The position numbers and the translations under genes were made by a program. From assembly GCA_013399855.1 (NCBI GenBank), contig VXAY01006251.1:1102-65101 (forward strand): a stretch of DNA of 64,000 nt, read 5' to 3'. The notes beneath the pieces were generated by a model. The model saw only the letters and a program-made list of their open reading frames with translations, made no database searches and was not told where the DNA came from. Below, one piece after another: positions 44,801 through 57,400 of the stretch; the stretch's first letter is position 1; each line of letters opens with the position of its first letter. The DNA comes from Oxyruncus cristatus (Eukaryota; Chordata; Aves; Passeriformes; Cotingidae).

Positions 44801-47479
44801 TTCAGAATAATGATAGTAGTATGAAAATGCTGCTGTGATCCATTAGAGGGTGAGTGTAATATTTAATACACAGCTATAATCCAGTAAGCATATAAGCTTC
44901 CATGTATTTAAAATAGAATATCTTCAGGGTTTTTATAATAAATTTAATACTTCAAAGAGACATTGACTAATGGCTTTCAGATATTATAGAGCAGACTCTT
45001 CCCTACAGGAAATCAATTAAAGTTGAATCTTATTGATTTTAACCCCTTTTTTCCATACTGTGATAAACCAGACTTTGAACTCTCTTTGGATATAACCCTG
45101 ATAGTTTATTCCCCTCCATGGCTGAGGCAGGAGCAATTTCTAAATCTGATCAGATAAAATAAAGGAAATATTAGCCTATGAGTTTCCTCAGTTTTAAAAA
45201 TCAACACTCTTTCTTCCATTTGATCTACCTGAGGTGAAGCCAGATAAATTGCAGGCGACCCTGAAACACTGAAAGCTGGAAACAGGTATAATTTGCACAT
45301 GCTTAAACCTGAAAGCTCATATGGGACCAAAGTGATAAATGGTCATGGCACTGACTCTCTGCAGGGAGAAGGAAGTAATTTCTAGCCACCATTTGCAGAT
45401 ACAGTGAACAATAAGTTTGAATCTTCCTCGGAAGTATTCTTGATGCCCAGCATCTCTATCAGTTTCAGAGTGGTTTCTTTCCTCTGTAGGTTAAACTATA
45501 ACTTGGCCCAAATAGCTTCTCTAGATAAAGTGGTGACTACTTCTAGTCTTAAGTTTTGATGGAGCTGACCATCGAGTCTAAAAGAAAGAGGCACTTCTGC
45601 AGGGTATTTCATCTGATCTGTGCTAGACATCTTTTCCAAGGGAGGTAATTCACATCATGCTAGTCTTCATTTCTCTCCTTTGACCATAAAAGGATCACTG
45701 ACAACTAACACAGATATAGATGTGAGTGCACTGCAGATGTCTGAAACTGGGCAGATTAATGCTATGCTGTGTACCTGTGTGGAGGGAAAACCTTAATCTC
45801 ACTGACAAAAGTGTAATAAGATTTTGTAGCTGGATGCTGAAGACAGATAAAGTCATGTAAAGGATAAGGCATAAGTTCTCAGACATTGAGTTAATCAGAA
45901 CAATTTAGTTCATGAGGTTCTGCGTTCACTATCACCTAAAGAACCTAAATCAAATCCGGATTACAAAATATGTTCCAGCTCAGCTACAAACTTCAGAAAT
46001 GAAGAAATTACTGTAGGAGCAATTGAGGCTTCGGCATCTGTTGTGCCTGAAAGTCAGTGAAAAGGGTTTCTTCTGGAGCTGAGGTATTTTATTCTTCCTG
46101 CTCCACTTTACACAGAAAACTTCTTTGAAACAAATACTGTGTGATCTGACTTGGCTTCCATGGCAGATTGTAATCAGCAGAGAGACATCTCCAGTGCTGC
46201 CAGCAGCAGCCTTTGCTCCTGCCCTCATCCCTCTGTGCAGCCTCATCCTCTGGTCTCTGCTGGTTGACGTCACTGGAAAAGCTACCCTGGACCTACTCTC
46301 AGCATCTCTGGCTGTCTTTAGCTTGGTTCTGGACTGGCAGTCTCCAGAAAGCCATGTAAAATGCCTTCCAGAAACCTGTGTCTGATCAAAATGTTGGTGG
46401 AAGGACTGGGCCATCGCATCACAGATCTTCCTGTTTGCAGCAGGACCAGGCAGAGGTAGCAGCTCAATGGTGAAGAATTATGGCCATATGTGAAGCTCAG
46501 CATAGCAATCCTGTTTAGGACAGAAAGTCACCAGCTGAGCATGCCTGCTGTGTATCTCTACAGGGGGACAGCCACCAGAGCGTAAACCAGACTAAAAGCC
46601 AGAGCAATAAGCCAAGGGCTTTAAGTCTAGCTAAGCTTTGCTCAGCACAAGTTTTAAAGGACATGCAAAGTAAAGATGATTTAAAACTCTCTTGTTCCCT
46701 CAGAAAACTGAGGAGTTATTGGCTCCTTACCACGTATTAGAGCACTTCCAGGCCAATTCTCATTTACATCAGCAGAAAAGGGCCCTCTGGCCTGTGCTGC
46801 CAGCTGACTACATGCACTGGCAGAGAATGGATGGTTGATCGACACATCCTCACTGGCAGTTCTGAGGACAAAGCAGGAACAGACGCCACTTCCCTTTCCT
46901 GGTGGAGAGAGGACTGCAGATACATCTCGTTGCTCTCGAAACTTTTGGAAACAGAATCAGCATTGGAAATAAATTCCAGAAGCCATTAATCTGTCTCGCT
47001 TCTGACATGAAAGGATAAAATATAGTTCTGTTAAAAATAACAAAAAGCTGTGAGCAGTATATTTTCATTTTCCAAATTACTGAAAGAGCAGAACATGAAT
47101 CCTTGTCTGTCAGGCTGAGAAAATATTTTATTTTTCCTGTGAAGGAGAAGCAAACCCAAGTAAGTGGCAGAGAGAATGCAGTTAGATGAACTGCAATGTG
47201 CTGCAGCCATCAAAAGATCTCAAAGATAGCTATTGGTAATGAGAAATCTTCAGCAGATTTTTTTTTTAATTTTATTTTTTGCTTTTTTGATTAAGTTACT
47301 ATGTCATTACAGTACAAGGAGTCTGCACAGCAGGACCAAGAGGTCTGCACTGCACGGCCCCATGAAGGACGGTAGGCGGGATGGTATTGTCATGGATGAG
47401 TGATTTAAATCTCTTTAAAAATTACCATCAAAGTTATTATTAGCAAAAGTGGGTTTAATATGAATTTGTGAAAGTGCAA
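38891..47479. other. Intergenic; possible conserved element near 44640-45010
   Basis: No gene was recognised. Around 44640-45010 the DNA is AT-rich, without low-complexity tracts, and carries repeated TTTATA(G/A) sites (about 44664, 44758, 44930) and several TAAT cores. Poly-T tracts occur near 42190 and 42462. Confidence 0.4.
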
Positions 47480-48371
47480 TTTCACAGAGTTCAATGTCAA
47501 GGTTCACTCTATTACTTACTATGTGGGAGAAACATACACAGGAAAATCAAGTTAGAATCAAGTTAGAATTGTTATTGAACACAGATCGAAGATGCAAGAG
47601 GGTAAGGGAGACCCTGCTGTTGAGTCACAAGGTTCAGAGTGGACCCCTTTGCTTTTTAAAGTCCTGATGGAGCTTAGGTGAAGCTAGGGCCCATCTTAGT
47701 CTCAGACTTGGACATGGTTTATAACTAATGGAATTGGCCACAAGGATTTCACTAGTAATAATTCATCATGCTGTCAACCACTCTTGTGAGTAAGGGGTCG
47801 CTCTGCCCTAGGCGAGGAAGGATCTCTTAACCGCGGGAAGGAGCATCAAACCCTGCTCAGGGGAAAACTCACCTGGTATGCAGTCCAGCTGCAAATTAGA
47901 GAGAACTTGAATTGGAGTCATCAAAAGATCTGTTGTTAGTAGAGGGTCACGCTGCCTCAAGGAGCAACCTTGAGAGGTGTCTCAGCTCAAGGGCAGACCT
48001 CAGCCATGCAGCCACATTGCCTGGCAGGGAGAGCTCAGAGAAGGCTCACTTAGGTTGTGTTATGTTTATGGAATAAAGTGGTTGGCCTGTAGTCAAATTG
48101 CATACAACGGGAAAAGTACGCATGAAACTCCCTGTACCCACAAATTTCTTTGTTCCTCGACAGATGAGTCTTGGAAAAAACACTCTCTATTCATCTGTTA
48201 ATTGCGTGATTGGTGTTCCAAGCTCCTATGCATCGATGCTCACTGGGTCACTCTCTTCCTTTGTGTGTTTCCTGGAGGAGTTCTCAGCCCCTCTGTGGCT
48301 CAGGCCTTTATCTCCTCTGTAGCCTATTCCGAACTGCCTAATTTGGTTAATGGGTCGAGTGCCTCCATCAC
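47480..48371 (+). mobile_element. Possible old LTR or other interspersed repeat
   Basis: The texture differs from the neighbours. It includes GGGTCGCTCTGCCCTAGGCG, GAGGAAGGATCTCTTAACCG, GGGGAAAACTCACCTGGTAT, AATAAA at 48072-48077, ATGCATCGATGCTCACTGGG, and an end at GTCGAGTGCCTCCATCACA. An AATAAA about 300 bp before a CA end suits an LTR. I am not certain of the family and did not find the 5' TG end or a target-site duplication. Confidence 0.3.
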
Positions 48372-50436
48372 AGGTATGCAGTGGTAAACAAAGCCTGCTT
48401 TACAGATCCTGTGTCTTTTATTTAAAGACCTTTAACTATTTTTTTCTCAGGAGGAATTAACACTGCCGTTTTTCTGATACGTAAATATTAGCTTAGTGAC
48501 TAAAAGCAGGCAACTGTCTCTTCTGGAAGGCATCTAACTATAATAGTGAAGGATGAAAAAAATGCAGGTTAAGGTGTCAAAAGTTCAGATTTGAAGAAGC
48601 TTCTTAATTAAAGATGATTTTAGTAGTAGAAGTTGTAGAGACATGAAATATACAGAAGCAGAGAATTGGAAAGCAAAGTATAAGTAAATGAATTTACAAA
48701 TGAATGAATCATCGTCTCATTCAAAGTGGCAAGTGGGAGGCAGAGGGATTTCATAAAACATAGAAAGAAGCGTGATGAGGAATGGGAAGGAAGGTCACAC
48801 TTTATCATATCTAGCCTTGGATTACTGCCACTGGTTGTCAGGCGACATGTCTGGAAGGAGTCTGAAGGAGGACAGAGCGGGTGTTGTGGCCAAGAGTGGA
48901 TTTCTTTAAGGCATAGCACTAAACTTGCAACTTCTGACTTTGAGAAGTGACCTCAACAGAAACTTTGGACAGCAAATACTCCTGCAGCAATCACTGTTTG
49001 CTCTTCAGCCTCAGTGGAAGGATTGAACCCACCCGAGGCAGGGACCTCCCCACGGTCCCAGAGCTTGCCCATGCTGTGGGCCCAGCACCACTTGAAACTC
49101 GTCCTCTAAACAAACCCAGCTCAGGTGTTCCTGTCCCAGCTCACCTGGCATCAGGGCTGCCAGCAGAGGAGCTCAGGACCTTTGTGTTCACCTGGTATCA
49201 GCTACAGCAGACAGGGTGCCCAAAGGAGTACAGACCTGGAGAGGACATTCCTTCAGGGGCACTGCCTGGCTTGGCACAAATGGCCAGTGGGGATGGAGAC
49301 CGTGGTCTGATACAGGGCGTTCTCAGCAGGGATCCAGTCTGAGAGGACACAGATTTTGTGGCTGCCCCAGACATCTGCAAGCAGCCAGCCATACCATATG
49401 TGATTCTAGGTGCTCACACGATGTCCGTGAGGATGTTCCGCAGGCATGTGCAGCCCCGGAAGGAACAGGGGGCTGCTGTTCTGCCCGTCTTTTTCTTCCT
49501 TTGTACACTGTGTTTCCCATCTTCTCTTCAGTAATCCTTGTGCTAAGAACAAGGGAACCCTGCCGAGAGGTGATTGCATTATGTTTTTCTTTTTCTTCTT
49601 GAGTGTGTGCCGTGCTGCGAAGGCAGGAGTGGCTCAGCATACCTGCCTAGGAGGGATAAAATCAACGTTTTTGAGATCCTCCCTTCTGGCTGTCCTCCGT
49701 ACTCAAATTGTCTCCTGAAACAGATGTAAATATTCAGGTTTTTTTTTTTAGTAGGGCAATGAATACCCGTCTCCCAGTACATCATCCATATTAAAATATT
49801 TGCATATAAATATAATCCAGAAATGCATCTAGAGTCATGGTTTCCTAAAATTAGTAAGAGAAATTATGATCTAATTTAATTTCCTGCAAAGCACTGGCTA
49901 CATCATTTCTCTCTGTGATTCCTTCTTTGATTTTAGCATAGTTCACGCAAAGAAAATTCAGACACAAATGTTGCATGAGAGTCTTCCAAGCATCTCCTTT
50001 CCTCACTGGAATTATTTTTCCTTTCTCCTTCCTCTGCTGTGTTCCCCTTCACTGCCCTTGGCTGAACGACATGAGAGGGGCATGGGAAGAAGCTCTATGT
50101 TTCCTCTTCTCTGACCCCAGCAGCCCCCAAATTGGAGGACATAGAAATAACTTTGTTGTGCAGTCAATAGAAACAAGCAAAAACCTTCCAAATCCTTTAT
50201 TAAGCAAAGAGAGTGTTGCAATCCTATATGAAGGAAAGAGGATATATCCCGATGTATTTAGCACTTGAAACCAATGGAAGGATGGAAAGAGACTAATTTC
50301 TATTAAGGAAATTGGGAATGTCCTCTATGTTGTAGTAAAATAGCCTGTAGGCAAGAAGAGGAGGCGTCAGCTTGTGATGGACTGACAGTCCTCAGTGCCC
50401 GTGGTGGGGTCCTGCACAGGAGTGGTGGTGGTGGGA
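48372..50436. other. Intergenic, nothing recognised
   Basis: Open frames overlap on both strands around 49000-49600 without any recognisable domain. No RNA gene or repeat was supported. Confidence 0.45.
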
Positions 50437-50600
50437 CATAGAATCATAGAATCCTGGAACATTAAGTGTTGGGAGGGACCTTCAAGATAATCTAAAGTCC
50501 CAGTCCCCCCCTGCCATGGGCAGGGACACCCCCCACCAGACCAGGTTGCTCAAGGCCTTATCCACCCAGGCCTTGAACACTGCCAGGGTTGGGGCAATGG
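50437..50600 (-). mobile_element. CR1 LINE 3'-end fragment with intact terminus
   Basis: The plus strand begins CATAGAATCATAGAATCCTG and continues with TTGGGAGGGACCTTCAAGAT, CCCTGCCATGGGCAGGGACA, CCAGACCAGGTTGCTCAAGG and CAGGCCTTGAACACTGCCAG. This is antisense CR1, one of the better-preserved copies here. Confidence 0.93.
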
Positions 50601-51382
50601 GTCATGGTAAGGGTTGGCCAGCAGCAACCACTCCAGGAGCACAAGGACCAGAAGCCTGGCTGGGGATTTCACAGTTTTCATGGACCCAAAAGGCTGTTGT
50701 AAGGCTGAAGGAATAACCCCTTTCTCAGGTCTAGCAGTGACAAGGCAGGAAAGATGGGGTTTGAGCCACAGCAGTTTCCTGCAGCCTTAGAGAAGCCTGC
50801 AGCTGATTCTTGTCTTTGGGGGATCAGGGCTAAAATATCAGCCCAAGAAGAAAGAACAAATGCTGCAGTTGTCTGGAGCATTTTATGGGATGTCTTACAG
50901 CCAGATCTGGGTTCTCCAGGGGAAGGAGGGAAATAACTGACCAAGAGGAAAAAGAGAATGAAGGCAAAGCCCTGAGCAGCGAGAAGAGGCAGTGCCTGTC
51001 TGCCAGGGAAAGTGGCACCCAGCTGAGCAGGGGCATGGGGCCAAGGAGCCCCTCACAGGCCCCATCTGTGATGCCTGACTAGGGCTGCTGGTCAGGCTGG
51101 ATGTTTTGACATCCCTGGCATGGCTCATCCAGCCCTGCCTAATGAGGAGCTCGTGGTTGGTGGAGGAGTCATGGAGCCCTTAGCACTCTCTTTTCTGGTG
51201 CCGTCTCAAACAGGAGATGCAAACTAAGCAGCGCAACCCAAAGAACCTCCATGTGCTAAATACACCCATGAAAACTCATGGCACATCTCCCGCCAAGCTG
51301 AGATCTGGTGGGCGAACATGCCGCTTTGAAATTAGTGGGTTAATTTCATGGGGGTGTAACAAAGTGGACTGCACCTGAAGGC
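50601..51382. other. Intergenic, nothing recognised
   Basis: No feature could be supported between the CR1 fragment and the GTTT repeat. Confidence 0.5.
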
Positions 51383-51421
51383 TGGTTGGTTGGTTTGTTT
51401 GTTTGTTTGTTTGTTTGTTTT
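51383..51421 (+). repeat. (GGTT)n/(TTTG)n microsatellite
   Basis: GGTTGGTTGG passing into about seven GTTT units. Confidence 0.9.
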
Positions 51422-54400
51422 AATACATGGAAACCTATTAACACGGCTTGTGGTTTCTCTGGTTTACACTGATGCAAAGCCAAGGGTGATGTCAAGTCGT
51501 TTGTCCAAACAGGAAAGTCAGAGGTACTGTAACTTTCACGTAGAAAGCTCTTTAGCAGCTGAACAGTTAAAGATTATGTTCACTGTGTTTTCCTGCCTTG
51601 CAAATTCCTCATTCATAATGTATGAGTGAGATCATTAAAAGCAACATATTGGCTGATACCCTCACAGCTGCTACCTAACTTTAACACTTCATAGCAGGGA
51701 ATAACATTACTCTTCTCTTATGTATGTGTTTGGAAAGGGAAAGAAAGAAACTTGTAGCTTCAAGAAGAACAGGGTAAAATGTTTAACCTCACAGAAAAAT
51801 CTTCGCATGTTGGGCAATTACAGATTTGCTGGGAATGTGTTTAAAATGAATAAAAAATATTAATCTCCTTTTAAGAAGCCTTTTCACCCTTTGCATCTAT
51901 CACAATATGGCAACATATTTTTCTCTTGCACAAAGTCAATATCACATTAACTTCCCAAATAAAAAAACTATTAACTGCTACAATGAACAGAAAGCTTCAT
52001 CTCCACCCAGGAAATTTTAAACTCTCCAATCCTCGACTGTTTAGAAACAAAATGATGATTATTTTATGCCAAGAATGGAAGGTGTCAGCCTTATCAAATG
52101 GAGAGAAAGATGTCTTAGGGCTTCCAGGCATAAGCTCTGTGGTTGGTGTTTTCACTTGTAGGCTGCCCTGGATGTTGATCTGGTTAAATACATTAAATAA
52201 AAGTGCATTTAGTTTGACAGAGAGGAATTGTTTTAGTTGAAGAAAGGCACCTACCATTTTTCATGGGTTATCTGAATCTTTACAAGCTTTGGGCCTACAT
52301 TTTTATTTTTTACACTTGAGGGAGAGAATGAAAAGAATCTGCCGTATAAAGCAGGCTTTTAATTTCCAAATATCTTATTTCATATTCCGAGCTGAGACAC
52401 ATGCTTGTTATTTATAAATCACAAATCACCTCTAATAGCTCTGTTCCATCACATGTCCTAGAGTTTCTGGGGGGAAAAAAAAAAGGCCAAGTCCAAACCA
52501 CCATGAAAAATGAATTAGCTCTCTTTGAAAGAGAGGGCATTCCCTCTGGGCATGTAGCAACAACTGTGAAGGTTAGCAGCCAGGCCCAGATGGTCAGTCT
52601 CACTCTGAACCACCTGAATTTGCACATCTATGTTCTGCTGAGGTGATGCTCTCCCTCCCCTCACCCAGGCTTTGCACCAGTCAACCTCCCGACACCAGTC
52701 AAGATGTCCCTGGCTTGCACTGGTGCACAGGCGGAAAGGGGCCCTGCGGGTTCATTAGTTTTAAACTTTGAGTCAAATAGCTAAAGCTGGGATGAAAGGC
52801 TTCCTTCTGCTGTAAATTCATAATTCATTCTGAGTGTGGCGCATGAAACAGAGGCAATAACATGGTCCTTTCCGAAAATCTCCGTTCAGGGTTTTAATTG
52901 TGTCTCAGAGGAATAAATGCAAGGGGTTTGCTTTCCTACCCACCCCACCCCCCTTCTTCCTCTGATAACAGCTCGGTTTTTACTACCATCACTTACGTCT
53001 TCTTTTATAATTTCCAGCCTTTGACAGAAGTGCTCTGCTACCCTTTCCTGTTCAATAATGAATGGACACATTTGAAGCTGCAAGTATTTGCACTTATGAG
53101 CTCATGCAGGCAAAAGATACAAGAAACGTGACTTACCTAAACAGCAGCCAGGGGACTGAGTAATCACACACCCCCCTTTGCCATTCCTCTTCCCTGCCTC
53201 CCAGATACCGTGCCTAAGAGAAAGAAGGTGACAAAGTCTTGCATCAGTTTTTCTGCCATTTCTTCCCAAACTAATGCAGGAAAGGTATCAGGGAAGTTAC
53301 AACAGGTGCCCAGTTAATCTGGATGCATCCGAGATTGTCACCTTTCACAGCAAGGAAGAGTAACAGGCATTTTTGGCATGCAGTTTATTTAATTATAAGG
53401 AAAGTGCCCAGATCAGGTCAGCTGAAACTCTGTTCCTAGAAGTGCCTGTTTCTCTACAGGGAACTGTGGCCACACTACAGGTAAGTGAGAAGGAGGTTGC
53501 TAAAGGGGACTGGCAAGTGCATCAAGGGGCAGAAGACAGTGCTCAGTAGCTTGGCCAGAGCCTCAATTTCCTTGCTGAGACTGTTGAGGGCTTGCAATAA
53601 TTACTCTTCGAGTAACCATTAAAGTCAGAGTTTAGTTCAAGCACCTAAAAAGGAGTAGCCATGGAAAGTAGTCGAAAGCACACACTTACAGTTCCCTTTT
53701 TGAGTCACTGGAAAGTGTCTCTGTAACGTGCCCATGTGCAATCTCTGGAGTAGTACAGGCTCTCCCTGTGCTTTAAGCCAGGCTTATGCCAGAGGAAACA
53801 CTTCCTGAAAGCTGCCATAACTTCAGGGTGCTCTTAAAATTCTCACTAATCTCTAAGTCACTAAAAGACCAGATCAGTGAAAAATCAGGCTCTGCAGTGA
53901 TACTGCATGCTTGCTGTCCACTGTGGAGTGGACCACAGAGCCCTGTGAAGAACATGGGGATACTGAGACCTCTCAGATAAATGTCCAAAGCACCCAAGAT
54001 GATGAGCAAGACCTACTTCAAACCAGATAATAAGGAAACAATGAGGAAAAGGACAAATCCTAAATCCCCTTCCCCTTGTTCAGGGCTGCTGGACGGTCTC
54101 TTGGTCTCCAGGGGCCCGAAAGTCCACCTGAAGTCTTTTTCTATTCAAAGTGCAGAGCTCTTTTCTTCTAAAAGACAACCAGGAAAAATGCTTTTTCCTT
54201 ACACCACCATTTAAACTTTTATCTAGTAGTCTTGAAGAATGCACCTCCAAAACAGGAGAGTCAGAGGCGATTCTGTTCTTCACCTGAGGCGACGCATTTC
54301 TTTTCCACCTTGCAGGCAGGAACCCCTAGCTGTGGGCATAGACCCATCCTCCCAAAACTTGGATGTGAGGGAGCATTTGTTGTCAGCTGAAAACCTCTTC

Positions 54401-57400
54401 TGTAAGTCAGGGATGGTTTTGTGTACACTGGGAGGGGAGCAGACAACATCAGGAGCTCAGGACGTCCATGTGTGCCAGGTCTGCCCAGCAAATATCTGAG
54501 GAAAAATGTCCAAGGGAAAAAATGGTTTTGAATCCCCACGGCCCTTCAGCACACAAGAGACACTGTGCTGATGATCTCTGTCAGCATCTTTCCTGAAGGA
54601 CCTTTCTCATGACATTCAGCCAATTTAAAGTTTAACAAAAGGAACACCTTTGGGGTTGGTTGCCATCAGGAGCAGTGCAGGGGGGACACACTTTTTCAGG
54701 TGCAGAGCCACAGGACCTCTTCCTACACTTTCCTCCATCCCTGTGCTTCACATCCATCTGGCCCCATGTCTGGCTTTCATTCCCAATCCTGAAGGTGACT
54801 CCAGCTCCTTAAAGAAAGTAGAAGAATTTAGCACTGTAGAATATGTATGAGCTGTCCTCACAAATGATCTCAGAAATAAACCCAGCTGTTTGGGAATGCA
54901 TGAGTGTAATGCACAACAGGGGCTATGTGCATGTCAGGTCAAAGCTTTAGAAACAACTCTTGTTCACTTCAATCAAACATGCAAATAAATAGTATCCACC
55001 AGAAAAAAAAACAATTAAATATTCTGCTCCTGGACTGTCTTTTGAATTCCAGATTTTCCTCAGGGAGGAATCTTTTCCAGTCAGGTCTGAAACCCCACAA
55101 ATCTGGTAACAACTAACACAATGTTCATGGAGTTTCAGTAGTGCCATTGGGCCTGCTGCAAAAAACCACGGTTGATATTCATGCAAAAATCCTCCTTTTC
55201 CTCTTCTCTCACTCAGGAAAGCATCAGGAGAGCTTGAAATGTAAAACACATTCCTATGTGACGATGAAAGAAAAATCACTTAGAAGAAGACAAGGAGGAA
55301 TTGAAGTTACTCACTCAAACAAGTCAGGCTGACAAATTGCTTCTGCTGTCTCCATTCATCCACATAATGGCTCTCCCATTCCCTGGCCAGTTATAGAAGA
55401 ATAATTATCTCTTTCAGATCAGCTGCCTTGGCTTCATCATAAATCATTTCTTTTCTCCTCTCTTGCACTGCCACTGCCTCCTTCTCCATTTTTATCAACA
55501 TTTCCTTCCCATAAGCCTTTCCAAGTCCAGCTTTTGACTGACTACATGCATCTGTGAACTCACCATTTTTGGTGAGTTCAACCCAAAGTCCTTCTTTTCC
55601 AGCCATGTGCACATTTGTGCTGGGTTCATAGAGCTCAGAAGAGAATACGCCAGTCATACAACATAAAGGATAAAGTAAGATGAGTGAAACTGAGCCAACA
55701 CTGAACCTGCAAGGGGAACTTGTGGTCTTTTCAAAGTTCCACACATACCTCACACTGTTAAAAAAGCCATGGCTCTTCAAGCAAAGTATTTCTGCTTGTG
55801 TTTAGCCTCATTAAAGAGGCAGAGGTCCCTGCAGAATGAAGTGGTCGTGAACAGCCGTACCTGAGGAATCAGCACTCAGGTTTAAGTTCAGTGCTGATGC
55901 TGGGTGTTAGCAGGGCAGTTGGATACCATCTAGTTTGGGAGGTACTTGCCCAAGATGGGCTGAACTGTACTAATTAATAGGGCAGGAAGTAAAGCCTGTT
56001 CCTTCCTCCTGCAGGACAGATCCTTTGCCAGAGCCAAGAACAAACCTCTGTTTGTCTCTTAAGCTGGGCTCTCCTTGACACTAGTCAGTCCTACACGCTG
56101 CACCACCCAGATGATCCTCTGCCTTTGCCATCCCAAGCTGTTCAGTGCTGGTAGGGAGATGCTTTGACCTCCTCCTTCTGGCTGCTTTAATCCACCCAGC
56201 TGACTGACACCTTCCCACTCTCACTGCTCACCTCTTATTCCCATTAGCCTCAGACCTTCAGCAGCCAGATCATGGCTCTGTTGGAGTCAATGGCAAAAAT
56301 CATATACTCCCAGAAAGCCCCAGTTTCACTGGAGCTGTCATCAGAACAAATAGCTGGAGGGCTGATCGCCCCAGTGATGGACAGAGTGCCTTTGCTGAAA
56401 TGCCTTTTCGTGCACAGTCCATTGGCTTTGTATGATTCCATAATAAAAGCTCTTATCCATTTTTCTGTCTACTATTGTGCGAGGTTTTCTATTTCTATAT
56501 TACAGTGCCTTGGCTACTTGAAACTTTCAAAAGGTTTTTTTAATGCATTAAATGAGCTGGTTAAAATTCTGTAATATGCCAATGAGCAACAAGGGGGAAA
56601 ATATCCAGAGCAACCACTGTGAATGTCCCTTCTATTCTCTCTTATTTCTCTATCAGGTTTTCGGGAATACATATGGTGCGACTCCCTGTTTGACAAAACT
56701 GGGTAGAGCAAGAACTCTTCGGGTCCCCGGATGAAAATAATGCTGGACGTTCTCAGCAGAAAACTCTAACGGTTATTTAAAAAACAAAAGGCCAAATGGC
56801 TCAGTGGCAGGGGTTTTTTTCTCATTCTTCTATTTACACATTCTGGTTCTCAGAAATATAACAAAATAAGCTTGACACCCTACTTGGGCAAGATCTAGAA
56901 AAACAAGCTCCCACTGCTGAGTTATGAGCGTCTGAAAATACATTAGGACAGAGACATGTATTACCCTTTACAGTCTATGGACAGTGTTTTGGGCGTAGTA
57001 ATTTCCTTCCCAGGGCCAGGTGCTGCAAGGCTTAATATGAGAGTTGTGGGGATTTCTGGTTTTTTTGAAGGTCCTGACTCAAAGCCCTTTTTCACAGCGT
57101 GCATGGTCCTGTTTAACAGTAAAACACTGCTACTGCGTGGCACAGCTGGCAGCCTCCAGAAAGGCTCTGAGCAGAGGAGAGAGGGAAACAAGTGCTTCGA
57201 ATTGGAGCTGGTGGATGGTGCTAAATCCATTTGCAGCACCTTGGCTTGTTTTTCTCTCTCTGATTCCACAGGGTGTGGTGGGAGCACAGTGGGCTCAACC
57301 AGCACCAGGCTGCAATCAAGTGGTATTCCCCTGTTTCCTCAGAGAGCCTGGGATGATTGTGCTGCAGGGAGGGGGATTCAAAAGGGCTCTGGGAAGAAGC

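Noticed and set aside
46125..46385. 86-codon plus ORF with a hydrophobic middle
   Set aside because: It does not start at ATG context of note, has a longer overlapping frame on the other strand, and no conserved motif.
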